64,000 nucleotides of DNA from an uncultured Bacilli bacterium (GTDB taxonomy: Bacteria > Bacillota_I > Bacilli_A > RF39 > UBA660). Each line of letters opens with the position of its first letter. The stretch's first letter is position 1. Under the pieces are notes generated by a model. The model made no database searches. It was given only the letters and a program-made list of their open reading frames with translations, and had not been told where the DNA came from. The position numbers and the translations under genes were made by a program. Of the stretch, positions 52,018 to 59,908 are shown one piece after another. The DNA is taken from positions 1 through 64,000 of the forward strand of contig CAJTZU010000008.1 of NCBI GenBank assembly GCA_910584165.1, in the 5' to 3' direction.

Positions 52018-53148
52018 TCATGAAAATAGTTTCTTTTTTTTATTTTCATTGGCAATATTTAAAATGATACCTAACATAATCATATAGCTAAGTAGGCTAG
52101 ACCCCCCATAACTAATGAAAGGCAAGGTAATTCCTGTGATAGGCATAACTCCATAAGTCATACCAATATTTTGAAATTGTTGATAGATAAGCATGGCAAC
52201 AATACCACTAATAATATATTTGGCTGTTTTATCTTTACTTTTTATTGCAAGCAAAATTAATCTAATATCAAAATATAGAAGTAAAGCAAATAAGAGAATA
52301 GAGCCTAGAAATCCAAAATTAGAAGAGAAAATAGCAAATATAAAGTCTGTTTGTGGTTCTGGAAAATAAATTGGTGTTTGGTTATACCCAATTCCTAGTA
52401 GACCGCCAGAGCCTATGGCAGCCATTCCTCTTTCTAATTGATAACCACTTTTACTTGACCAATCTAATAGTCTATCTACTCTTAAAAAGAAACTAGTACC
52501 GAAGATTTCTATAAATAAATCAGTATTAAAAAAGTAAAGTCCTAAAATAGTAGTTAATATAATCCCACAAATGGTAAATAATAGTAAAAACCATCTATAT
52601 CTAATTCCAGATATAAATAACATAATAAGGGCAATTAATAAATAAATAAGAACAACTCCTGTATCTGGTTCTAAAAAAGTAAGAATAGAAGGTATTGCCA
52701 CTACTGTGATTACTTTTAATAAAAATAGAAATTCTTGTAAAACTGTGGGTTTTGGGTATTTTTTTTGAAAGTTATCAATCATTCTTGCGAGTGTTAAAAT
52801 AAGGATGATTTTCATGAACTCACTGGGTTGAAAAACGCCCACTTTATCAATGACAAACCAGCATCTAGCATTATTAATTGGCTCTCCGAAGAATAGTAAT
52901 AATAGCAAAAGAAGTACAAAAATTCCATAGAGATACCAAGCATATTTCATAATTTTTTTGTTTCCAACAAGAATAACACAAATAGCAGCTATAGAACCGA
53001 TTCCATACCAAATAAATTGCTTTATGGCATAATTATTTTTTTCTATTAATAAACTTTCTGCACTATGGATGGTTGTAATTCCAATAATAGCAAATAAAAG
53101 AATTGGTAAAAGAATAGAAAAATCAATTTGAAATCTTTTTTTTGTCAT
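52018..53148 (-). CDS. SEDS peptidoglycan polymerase (RodA/FtsW/SpoVE family)
   Basis: A 376-residue integral membrane glycosyltransferase that polymerises lipid II together with a class B PBP. About ten spans are visible. Family motifs: SLLIEKNNYAIKQFIWYGIG at the start, NNARCWFVIDKVGVFQPSEFMKI near 94-116, FLEPDTGVVLIYLL near 160 and ITGITLPFISYGGSSLLSYM near 338-357. The length and sequence fit RodA best, but SpoVE, the sporulation homologue, is possible, especially because a Spo0A box overlaps its promoter. AAGGTGATTAAGC precedes the ATG. Confidence 0.9.
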   Translation of the reverse strand: MTKKRFQIDFSILLPILLFAIIGITTIHSAESLLIEKNNYAIKQFIWYGIGSIAAICVILVGNKKIMKYAWYLYGIFVLLLLLLLFFGEPINNARCWFVIDKVGVFQPSEFMKIILILTLARMIDNFQKKYPKPTVLQEFLFLLKVITVVAIPSILTFLEPDTGVVLIYLLIALIMLFISGIRYRWFLLLFTICGIILTTILGLYFFNTDLFIEIFGTSFFLRVDRLLDWSSKSGYQLERGMAAIGSGGLLGIGYNQTPIYFPEPQTDFIFAIFSSNFGFLGSILLFALLLYFDIRLILLAIKSKDKTAKYIISGIVAMLIYQQFQNIGMTYGVMPITGITLPFISYGGSSLLSYMIMLGIILNIANENKKKKLFS

Positions 53149-53187
53149 GCTTAATCACCTTCTAAATATCTTACACTAATTGCCTTT

Positions 53188-53220
53188 ATTATACAATGTA
53201 AAAATGGATATTTTGTCGAA
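53188..53220 (-). promoter_or_regulatory. SEDS gene promoter with 0A box in the -35 region
   Basis: On the minus strand TATAAT (53193-53188) leads to the SEDS gene. A perfect 0A box TTTTGTCGAA lies on the plus strand at 53211-53220 and covers the place where the -35 would be (53216-53211 with a 17-base spacer). This layout matches Spo0A-activated sigma-A promoters, though repression cannot be excluded. Confidence 0.65.
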
Positions 53221-53264
53221 AAATGAAGAGGCTATTTAATGTTTCTTTTTTTTTGATTTTATAG

Positions 53265-53270
53265 TATAAT
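53265..53270 (+). promoter_or_regulatory. -10 box of the EIIB-like gene
   Basis: TATAAT (53265-53270), 20 bases ahead of the ATG; -35 weak. The 0A box at 53211-53220 is ~50 bases upstream. Confidence 0.55.
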
Positions 53271-53289
53271 GGTTAACAGGTGATTAATC

Positions 53290-53610
53290 ATGGATAATTA
53301 TATTTGGCAGTATGTCATTATTATATTTGTACTAGTAGTTATTGCGATTGCGATTGTAAAGTCAAAAAAGAGAGATTTTAAGTTTGAGGCAAATAAGTTA
53401 GTAGAATTATTAGGTGGAATTGATAATATTAAGAATTATGATTTTAATAAATCTAGATTTGTTGTGGACTTAAAAGATGTTACGAAAGCAAATAAAGAAG
53501 GTATTCAAAAAATGGGTGCCCAGGGGATTGTTGAAATAGATAATCAACTTAAGATTATATTAGGGTCTGATGCGAAACAAATAAAAAAATATATTAATGA
53601 ATTAAAGTGA
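53290..53610 (+). CDS. membrane-tethered PTS EIIB-like domain without phosphocysteine
   Basis: A 106-residue protein: one N-terminal span (about residues 7-23), then a domain matching the glucose-family EIIB fold (LVELLGGIDNIKNYDFNKSR... IQKMGAQGIVEIDNQLKIILG). In EIIB of the glucose family the phosphorylated Cys sits in DACITRLRV; the aligned stretch here is DFNKSRFVV, with Asn53 at the Cys position. It therefore cannot be phosphorylated in the known way. No EIIC or EIIA gene is nearby. AGGTGATTAATC precedes the ATG. Divergent from the SEDS gene and upstream of the sensor kinase. Confidence 0.78.
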   Translation: MDNYIWQYVIIIFVLVVIAIAIVKSKKRDFKFEANKLVELLGGIDNIKNYDFNKSRFVVDLKDVTKANKEGIQKMGAQGIVEIDNQLKIILGSDAKQIKKYINELK

Positions 53611-53629
53611 TTATTTCACTTTTTTTTTA
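53604..53629 (+). terminator. terminator of the EIIB-like gene
   Basis: AAAGTGA (53604-53610), short loop, TCACTTT (53616-53622), T run. Confidence 0.8.
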
Positions 53630-53634
53630 CAAAT

Positions 53635-53668
53635 TTCGACATTCTTCGACAAAAAAATACGTTATAGT
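53635..53668 (+). promoter_or_regulatory. sensor kinase promoter with two tandem 0A boxes
   Basis: TTCGACA at 53635-53641 and again at 53645-53651, both exact complements of TGTCGAA and exactly ten bases apart (one helical turn). TATAGT (53663-53668) is the -10; the expected -35 window (53640-53645) has no consensus and is flanked by the boxes. This is the classical arrangement of a Spo0A~P-activated promoter. Confidence 0.75.
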
Positions 53669-53683
53669 AATAATGGTGATGAT

Positions 53684-54898
53684 ATGAATGTATTTGAAAT
53701 GTTAATCTTAAATATGCTACTAATTTCTTATCCCTTATTAATTTATATTATTTATATTTTAGCAAATAAAAATATTTTGAAACAGGAAAAGGATGTCTTT
53801 TTAGATTTTGTTTTAGTAACTTCTTGCTTTTTAGTAATGCGATATGGAAATTATTTTGAGGGAAATTTATTAAGCTTTTTTTTAGGAAGTATTGTCTTTT
53901 TATCTTATTTTAAAAACAGAATTGCTATTTCTTTTTTACTCCAATTGATTGTGTTAAGTTCTTATTATCCTAATTTTTCTGCTATTATTTACTTTTTTTT
54001 AGTTTATGCTATTATTGATGGAATTGCTTTTTGGTATAGAAAACAAGAAATAGTTAAAATATCTTTTATGAATATCTATTTAATATTTTATAGTATTAGT
54101 TTTCTAAATTGGTTTCTTCTTTTTGATTTAAAAAATGTTTTCTATTCACTTCTTTTAATCTTTGTTTATATTGCTATGGTAAAGATTCTTGTCATGATTG
54201 TCGTACAAGGAGAAAAAATTATGAAAACACATCTAGAATTTAAAGAATTGCAAAAAGAACAACAAATTAGGCTTTCTCTTTTTAAAATTACTCATGAAAT
54301 TAAAAATCCTGTTGCTGTATGTAAAGCTTATTTAGATATGTTTGATGTAAGTAATGTTGAGCACTCTAGAAAATATGTTCCCATTATTAAAAATGAAATT
54401 GAAAGATTATTATTGTTATTACAAGATTTCTTACTTGTTAATCAAGCGAATATGAATTATGAAATTATGGATGTTAATATGTTAATAGAGGATGTTTCAA
54501 ATAATATTCAACCATTAATGCATGAAAATAGAATTCTTTTTGAGGTACATACTATCGAAGATGAATTGTTTATTAATGGTGATTATAATCGATTAAGCCA
54601 AGTAATTATCAATGTATTAAAGAATAGCATAGAAGCAAAAGCAAATAATATCGTTTTAAGGACTTATTTGACAAGTGAGAAATTGGAAGTATATGTAGAG
54701 GATAATGGTCAAGGAATAGAAAAAGAAAATACTAGTAAGATATTTGAACCATTTTATACAACAAAGCCAAGAGGAAGCGGATTAGGGGTATCTTTGTCGA
54801 ATGAGATTATTTCTGCCCATCATGGAAAGTTAGAATACTTTTCTCAATATGGTCATGGAACTCGTGTGAAAATTACTTTGCCACTTTATTCTTTATAG
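53684..54898 (+). CDS. membrane sensor histidine kinase (candidate sporulation kinase)
   Basis: A 404-residue kinase with about five to six N-terminal spans (residues 1-175) and almost no sensor loop, as in KinB/LiaS-like intramembrane sensors. The dimerisation domain has the phospho-His204 in FKITHEIKNPVAVCKAYLD; the ATPase domain has NVLKNSIEA (N box, ~310), DNGQGIE (G1), FEPFYTTKPRGSGLG (F and G2) and GTRVKITLPL. It is an orphan: no response regulator adjoins. With tandem 0A boxes at its promoter, Spo0A is a plausible partner, as KinA-E are in Bacillus and orphan kinases in Clostridium. This partner choice is inference. Confidence 0.88.
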   Translation: MNVFEMLILNMLLISYPLLIYIIYILANKNILKQEKDVFLDFVLVTSCFLVMRYGNYFEGNLLSFFLGSIVFLSYFKNRIAISFLLQLIVLSSYYPNFSAIIYFFLVYAIIDGIAFWYRKQEIVKISFMNIYLIFYSISFLNWFLLFDLKNVFYSLLLIFVYIAMVKILVMIVVQGEKIMKTHLEFKELQKEQQIRLSLFKITHEIKNPVAVCKAYLDMFDVSNVEHSRKYVPIIKNEIERLLLLLQDFLLVNQANMNYEIMDVNMLIEDVSNNIQPLMHENRILFEVHTIEDELFINGDYNRLSQVIINVLKNSIEAKANNIVLRTYLTSEKLEVYVEDNGQGIEKENTSKIFEPFYTTKPRGSGLGVSLSNEIISAHHGKLEYFSQYGHGTRVKITLPLYSL

Positions 54899-54939
54899 AA
54901 TTTTTTATGTAAATATGATAAAATAATAATGGTGATGAT

Positions 54940-56439
54940 ATGAAACCTATTGTACTTTGTATTATGGATGGTGTAGGAGAGAGAGCAGAAGCTCATGGAA
55001 ATGCTGTTAAAAAAGCGAATACACCAAATTTAGATTTTTTAAAAGAGAAATATGGTTATTCTACTTTAGAAGCTAGTGGTACTAAAGTTGGTCTCCCAAG
55101 TGGACAAATGGGAAATAGTGAAGTGGGACACATGAATATAGGTTCTGGTAGAATTATTTATCAACCATTAGAACTTATTAATCATGCCATTGAAGAAGAA
55201 ACTTTCTTTAATAATTTAGAAATATTAAAAGTAATGAATCATGTGAAAAAGAATAATTCTAAATTACACATTATGGGATTAATTAGTGATGGAGGAGTTC
55301 ATTCTCACATTCAACATTTATTAGCGCTTTTAGATATGTGTAAAAAGAACGAAGTAGAAAATATTTATCTTCATTTGTGTACAGATGGAAGAGATGTAGA
55401 TCCAAAAAGTGCCTTTTCTTATATTTCTATCGTACAAGATAAATTAAAAGAATTAGGAATAGGAAATATTGCTACCGTTGGTGGAAGATATTATACGATG
55501 GATAGAGATAATAATTACGATAGATTAAAAAAGGGATATGACGCAATCGTAAGAGGAATAGGACCTAAACATTCTTCTATTCAAGAATTTATTCAAGAAA
55601 GTTATCAGAATGGAATTACAGATGAATTTTTAGTTCCAACTATTTTTCATGATAATGGTTTGGTAGAAGAAAATGATGCATTTATTACTTTTAATTATCG
55701 AAAAGATAGGTTAAGAGAACTATTTACAGCTTTAACAAATCCTAGTTTTCAAGATATGGAAGTAGTGAGATTTGAAAATTTAAAAGTATTAACAATGCTA
55801 CCAGTAGTAGAATCTGTAATAGCGCCTCATGCTTTTAATGATCCAGAACCTATTAATATTTTAGGGGAATGTTTGGAAAAAAATGGATTATCACAATTAA
55901 GAATTGCTGAGACTGAGAAATATGCCCATGTTACTTTTTTCTTTGATGGTGGAAAAGAAGTGGATTATCAAGGAGAGAAGAAAATATTAATTCCTTCTCC
56001 CAAAGTTGCTACTTATGATTTAAAACCAGAAATGAGTGCTTATGAAGTAACAGATAATCTGCTTTCTGTAATAGAGAATTTTGATGTTGTCATTATTAAT
56101 TATGCGAATGGAGATATGGTAGGTCATACTGGAATATTTGATGCGGCAGTAAAAGCTGTTGAAGTAGTCGATGAATGTATTGGAAAAGTTTATCAGAAAG
56201 TAGAAGAATTAGGTGGAGTTATGCTTATCACAGCAGATCATGGTAATAGTGATTATATGCTAGATGATAATGATAATGTAATTACTAGTCATTCCACTAG
56301 TTTAGTTCCTTTTATTGTTACTAAAGAAGGTATAAAAGTAGAAAATGGTAAATTAGGAGATATTGCTCCAACAATCTTAAATTTATTAGGATTAGAAATC
56401 CCAAAAGAAATGACAGGAAATGTATTAGTACATGTATGA
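54940..56439 (+). CDS. gpmI: 2,3-bisphosphoglycerate-independent phosphoglycerate mutase
   Basis: Glycolytic iPGM converting 3- to 2-phosphoglycerate with two Mn ions. The 499-residue enzyme has the metal Asp10 in LCIMDGVG, the nucleophile Ser60 in GQMGNSEVGH, HIMGLISDGGVHSH near 113-126, CTDGRDVDP, YRKDRLRE, NYANGDMVGHTG near 386-397 and TADHGNSD near 428. Contrast with the degenerate homologue at 58.2 kb. ATG after ATGGTGATGAT. It overlaps the next gene by eight bases. Confidence 0.96.
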   Translation: MKPIVLCIMDGVGERAEAHGNAVKKANTPNLDFLKEKYGYSTLEASGTKVGLPSGQMGNSEVGHMNIGSGRIIYQPLELINHAIEEETFFNNLEILKVMNHVKKNNSKLHIMGLISDGGVHSHIQHLLALLDMCKKNEVENIYLHLCTDGRDVDPKSAFSYISIVQDKLKELGIGNIATVGGRYYTMDRDNNYDRLKKGYDAIVRGIGPKHSSIQEFIQESYQNGITDEFLVPTIFHDNGLVEENDAFITFNYRKDRLRELFTALTNPSFQDMEVVRFENLKVLTMLPVVESVIAPHAFNDPEPINILGECLEKNGLSQLRIAETEKYAHVTFFFDGGKEVDYQGEKKILIPSPKVATYDLKPEMSAYEVTDNLLSVIENFDVVIINYANGDMVGHTGIFDAAVKAVEVVDECIGKVYQKVEELGGVMLITADHGNSDYMLDDNDNVITSHSTSLVPFIVTKEGIKVENGKLGDIAPTILNLLGLEIPKEMTGNVLVHV

Positions 56440-56980
56440 AGTTCATTTTAGTTTAGCAGAGGCATTAGAAAGTTATCAACAATTGATTTCTGATTACTCT
56501 GTTTTTCTTTATATCTTTCTTGCCATGATAGTATTTGGTTTTCTTCTTTGGATAAATAGAAAATCATCAACTACCTTTTATATGACATTAGGATTTCTCC
56601 TTTTGATGATAGTTATGTCTTTCTATTTTCAAGGATTTGGAATGTTTTCACACCTAGATTCATTCTTTAGTAGGTATTTCTATAAAAATTTATATTTTTA
56701 TTATTGGAATATGTTTTTTGTGTTCTTTCTAATTCATAGATTGATTTCTTCTAGAAAAATGCCAGAAGTGTCAAAAGTAATTGTTATTATTTTCTTTATT
56801 TTTCTTTCGACTAACAATTTATTTCAGTTCTATATGAGTGATATAGTAGGAGGAAATTACTTATTAGTATTAGGGAATACTGCTCCTATGATTATTATTG
56901 GAAACGTAGTTTCTTTTGTGCTATACCTTTATTTTATTGTATTTTTGATAGTGGATATTGTAAAAAAGAAAGATAACTAA
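56432..56980 (+). CDS. polytopic membrane protein of unknown function
   Basis: A 182-residue protein with about five hydrophobic spans and little else (LYIFLAMIVFGFLLWI, FYMTLGFLLLMIVMSFYF, FYYWNMFFVFFLIHRLI, VIVIIFFIFLSTNNLFQFYM, and a C-terminal span). No motif is recognised. It overlaps the gpmI end by eight bases and so is co-translated with gpmI. The ribosome site would be within TAGTACATGTATG, which is weak. Confidence 0.65.
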   Translation: MYEVHFSLAEALESYQQLISDYSVFLYIFLAMIVFGFLLWINRKSSTTFYMTLGFLLLMIVMSFYFQGFGMFSHLDSFFSRYFYKNLYFYYWNMFFVFFLIHRLISSRKMPEVSKVIVIIFFIFLSTNNLFQFYMSDIVGGNYLLVLGNTAPMIIIGNVVSFVLYLYFIVFLIVDIVKKKDN

Positions 56981-56982
56981 TT

Positions 56983-57011
56983 TTGACAATTTGTAAAGAA
57001 AATGTTATAAT
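56983..57011 (+). promoter_or_regulatory. perfect-consensus promoter of ysxC
   Basis: TTGACA (56983-56988), 17 bases, TATAAT (57006-57011) with TGT in front: both hexamers and spacing are exact consensus plus an extended -10. Confidence 0.88.
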
Positions 57012-57044
57012 GGACACGTTTTTTAAAAAAAGGAGTGACAAATT

Positions 57045-57626
57045 TTGAAAATTACAAGCGTAAATCTAATGATTAGTGCAGTCAGAAGAAGTCAGTATCC
57101 AACAGACAACAAACCAGAGTATTTACTAGTTGGAAGATCAAACGTTGGTAAGAGTAGTTTTATTAATACTTTAATTAATCGTAAGAATTATGCTAGAACT
57201 TCTGCGACACCTGGAAAAACACAAACTATTAACTTTTATTTAGTAAATGAAGAGTTTTATTTAGTAGATGCTCCAGGATATGGTTTTGCTGCACTTAGTA
57301 GAGCAAAACAGAAAAAATTTGGATTAATGATGGAGGACTATTTACAGAATAGACCAAACCTAAAACAAGTTTTTATGTTAATTGATTTTAGACGTAAACC
57401 TTCAGAAGATGATTTAATGATGTATGATTTTTTAAAGCATTATAAAATTCCTGTCACAATAGTAGCTACAAAAACAGATAAAGTAGGTATTACAATGCAT
57501 CAAAAACAGAGAAATGCGATTTTAGAAGATTTAGATTTAGTAGTTGGGGATGATTTTACGATGTTTTCTAATGTTACTAAATTAGGAAAAAATGAAATTT
57601 ATCAAAAGATAGAAAGAACTATGTAG
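57045..57626 (+). CDS. ysxC: ribosome biogenesis GTP-binding protein YsxC/EngB
   Basis: Essential GTPase for 50S assembly. The 193-residue protein has G1 GRSNVGKSSFIN near residues 29-40, G2 TSATPGKTQT near 54, G3 DAPGYGFA near 74 and G4 ATKTDKVG near 140. The start is TTG, with AAAGGAGTGACAA upstream; no in-frame ATG lies close enough. Strong consensus promoter. Usual partner clpX/lon is not beside it. Confidence 0.94.
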   Translation: MKITSVNLMISAVRRSQYPTDNKPEYLLVGRSNVGKSSFINTLINRKNYARTSATPGKTQTINFYLVNEEFYLVDAPGYGFAALSRAKQKKFGLMMEDYLQNRPNLKQVFMLIDFRRKPSEDDLMMYDFLKHYKIPVTIVATKTDKVGITMHQKQRNAILEDLDLVVGDDFTMFSNVTKLGKNEIYQKIERTM

Positions 57627-57646
57627 TTTCATTCTATCTTTTTTTT
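57604..57646 (+). terminator. ysxC terminator
   Basis: AAAAGATAGAA (57604-57614), loop with an inner AACT/AGTT pairing, TTCTATCTTTT (57632-57642) and T. Confidence 0.8.
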
Positions 57647-57669
57647 CATACAATACCATAGGTGATAGG

Positions 57670-58137
57670 GTGAAGATAGAAGTGGAAGATGATACACTTA
57701 TCTTGTATTTAAAGAAAGATAAGATGAAAAATATTAATTTTAAAAATATAGAGGAAGTGGAAGATTATTTTCGTTCCTTACTTTTAAAATTAGAAGAGGA
57801 CTATCATACTCCAATAGAAGGATTTTATAATATTCAAGTTTACTTCGATAAATCAGAAGGAATGGTTCTAAAATTAGAACCAGAGGATATCGATTATTAT
57901 CACAGTTTTCATCAAATAGAAATGAGAATAGTAAAAGAAGATACTGTTTTTTTATATCAAGTAGATGATATATTAGATTTTTTAAATTTAAATATGGAAA
58001 TTTATCAGTATCAAAATAAGTTTTATATTAAAAATAATTCTAAAAATGAGGTATATAATCTTTATGAATTTGGAAAACTAATTTATGAGAATACCGATAT
58101 TATTCTAAAAAAAGGAATAAGATTTACAGAAAAATAA
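57670..58137 (+). CDS. uncharacterised small acidic protein
   Basis: A 155-residue soluble protein starting at GTG (ATAGGTGATAG upstream). It is acidic, with alternating beta strands and helices (KIEVEDDTLILYLKKDKM; NIEEVEDYFRSLLLKLEEDY; FYNIQVYFDKSEGMVLKLE). No membrane segment or known motif. It is followed by a T-rich tract (58145-58172) and then the promoter of the degenerate iPGM. Not recognised; a protein-protein adaptor role cannot be excluded. Confidence 0.65.
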   Translation: MKIEVEDDTLILYLKKDKMKNINFKNIEEVEDYFRSLLLKLEEDYHTPIEGFYNIQVYFDKSEGMVLKLEPEDIDYYHSFHQIEMRIVKEDTVFLYQVDDILDFLNLNMEIYQYQNKFYIKNNSKNEVYNLYEFGKLIYENTDIILKKGIRFTEK

Positions 58138-58185
58138 AGAAATCCATTTTTTTTCTTTCTTTTTTTTCTCTTTTGTGGAAAAATT

Positions 58186-58194
58186 TGGTATAAT
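58186..58194 (+). promoter_or_regulatory. extended -10 of the iPGM-like gene
   Basis: TGGTATAAT (58186-58194); -35 not clear. Leader of ~27 bases. Confidence 0.6.
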
Positions 58195-58227
58195 AGTTTT
58201 GAATGATAGAGGAATGGAGAGAGGGAT

Positions 58228-59817
58228 ATGGAGACAAGAAGATCAATTTTGTTATTAATGAATGGATTTGGATTAGAGGTTCCTAAATCGTTTAATATAT
58301 ATACGGAAGCTCTTATGCCATCTCTAGCGAAATTATCAAATTATTATCCATTCGGTGCTTTATTTGCAAGTGGAGTAGAAGTTGGATTAAATAGAGGACA
58401 ATTATCAAGTTTTAGAGAAGGTTATTCTGCATTTAGTTCTGTTGGAAAGGTTAGTAAAAAATCTAATATTGTTCAAGCAAGTATTGCGGATAATTCCTTT
58501 GCGACCAATCCCGTTATAGCAGCGTCTATTAGTCATGCTGTACAAAATCAATCTCGTATGCATATTTTATTTAGCATTGGTGAAAGAACAGACGATACAA
58601 AACTTGCTCAATTAAAAAAGTTTGGAGAATTATGTGTTCAAGCAGGAATTAAAGATATTTGTATTCACGTATTTTTAGGTGATAATAGTGTTCAGGGATT
58701 AAAAGTATCTAATGGTTGGATAAAGAATTTAAAATATCATGTAATGACCTTTGTTCCACAAATGAGAGTAGTATCTATTGCTGGTCGTAAATATTTATCA
58801 GACGCTACAAAAGATGAAAAAATAGCTTATTATCGAATGATAGTTAGTGGTGTAGGAGAGATTTGGACTAGTTATGAAGAGACCATTAATAAGAAATATC
58901 AAGGTAAATTTAATGATGATAATATGGGTGGATTCTTAACAGTTCGAGAAAATATTATTCGCGCAAATGATAGTGTAATGAATTTTAATTATGATAATAG
59001 TTTAGGTGCTGAATACTTAGATATTATCCAAAATCCAAACGATTTCTTTCCAGCAGGAAAGATTCCTTTAAATGTTGCAGTAAACTCTTTATTTGAAGTA
59101 CATGGAAATACGAATGTTCCTTATGCTTTTGAGGGAGAACTTCCAGAACATTATTTCTTTGAAGGAATTCCGGATGATAAGAGAGTTCTTATTTTAGCAG
59201 ACCGTGATAGAATTCAATATATCAGTAAATGTTTAAATGGATTTAGAGGTCAATTTAAACCAAATATTAATGTTTGGCCAATAGAAGATAAAAAACAAAG
59301 ATTTGAGCAAATGGCACAATATTTAAATGCTTATATTAATCAAAATGTTTATGATTTATTAATTGTAGATTGTGATTTATTTAATTCAGAAGTAGATGCT
59401 AAAACAATTGAACAGTTAAGAAAGAATATGGCAGCTTTAGATAAGATATTAAATATTGCTTATACTAGAGGAATGGAAAAAGGTTATACTTTATATGCAA
59501 CATCTCTTTATGGAATGAAAACAAAATTATTCTTAACTTCTACTTATGAAGATATTGATTTTTCACAAAAAACGCCACTTATTGTAGCTGCAAATGATAT
59601 TGGTAGAAGTAATACTTCTATTCAGATAGATGGTAACTTTACACAAGTAGCTCAAGTTATTCAAAGAAACATGGGAGCTAATGTAGAAAGTACTCTTGTA
59701 AGTTCTAGGGTATTTGCCAAACAAAAAAAGAGTCTGGGGTTAGCTATTATCGTTATAGTAGCAGTATTCGCATTATTCTTATTATATGTATTCTTATATA
59801 CACAAGGATATATTTAA
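58228..59817 (+). CDS. degenerate, tail-anchored iPGM/alkaline-phosphatase-superfamily protein
   Basis: A 529-residue protein whose N-terminal 75 residues align with GpmI (LLLMNGFGLE with ASGVEVGLNRGQLSSFREG against LCIMDGVGER with ASGTKVGLPSGQMGNSEVG). The first metal Asp is Asn12, the NSE nucleophile motif is not kept, the GDMVGHTG metal site aligns with CDLFNSEVD, and no DHG motif is seen at the C-terminal metal site. The last ~30 residues (SLGLAIIVIVAVFALFLLYVFLY) form a membrane tail anchor, which GpmI lacks. It is therefore an apparent pseudoenzyme held at the membrane, with its bulk in the cytoplasm. GGAGAGAGGG precedes the ATG; own promoter and terminator. Confidence 0.8.
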   Translation: METRRSILLLMNGFGLEVPKSFNIYTEALMPSLAKLSNYYPFGALFASGVEVGLNRGQLSSFREGYSAFSSVGKVSKKSNIVQASIADNSFATNPVIAASISHAVQNQSRMHILFSIGERTDDTKLAQLKKFGELCVQAGIKDICIHVFLGDNSVQGLKVSNGWIKNLKYHVMTFVPQMRVVSIAGRKYLSDATKDEKIAYYRMIVSGVGEIWTSYEETINKKYQGKFNDDNMGGFLTVRENIIRANDSVMNFNYDNSLGAEYLDIIQNPNDFFPAGKIPLNVAVNSLFEVHGNTNVPYAFEGELPEHYFFEGIPDDKRVLILADRDRIQYISKCLNGFRGQFKPNINVWPIEDKKQRFEQMAQYLNAYINQNVYDLLIVDCDLFNSEVDAKTIEQLRKNMAALDKILNIAYTRGMEKGYTLYATSLYGMKTKLFLTSTYEDIDFSQKTPLIVAANDIGRSNTSIQIDGNFTQVAQVIQRNMGANVESTLVSSRVFAKQKKSLGLAIIVIVAVFALFLLYVFLYTQGYI

Positions 59818-59844
59818 GATTCTTAAGTTTAAGAATCTTTTTTT
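59816..59844 (+). terminator. terminator of the iPGM-like gene
   Basis: AAGATTCTTAA (59816-59826), GT loop, TTAAGAATCTT (59829-59839), T run. Confidence 0.88.
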
Positions 59845-59884
59845 ATTCTACCAATGGTATAGAAGAAAAATGCCTCTTTTATTG

Positions 59885-59890
59885 TATAAT
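59885..59890 (+). promoter_or_regulatory. -10 box of the HTH-ABC operon
   Basis: TATAAT (59885-59890), 18 bases before the ATG; -35 unclear. Confidence 0.5.
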
Positions 59891-59908
59891 GGATTTGAGG
59901 TGGAAGTT

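Noticed and set aside
59786..59908. 41-codon N-terminal extension of the HTH-ABC protein
   Set aside because: It overlaps the end of the previous gene and its terminator; the ATG at 59909 has a good ribosome site and starts the HTH domain normally.
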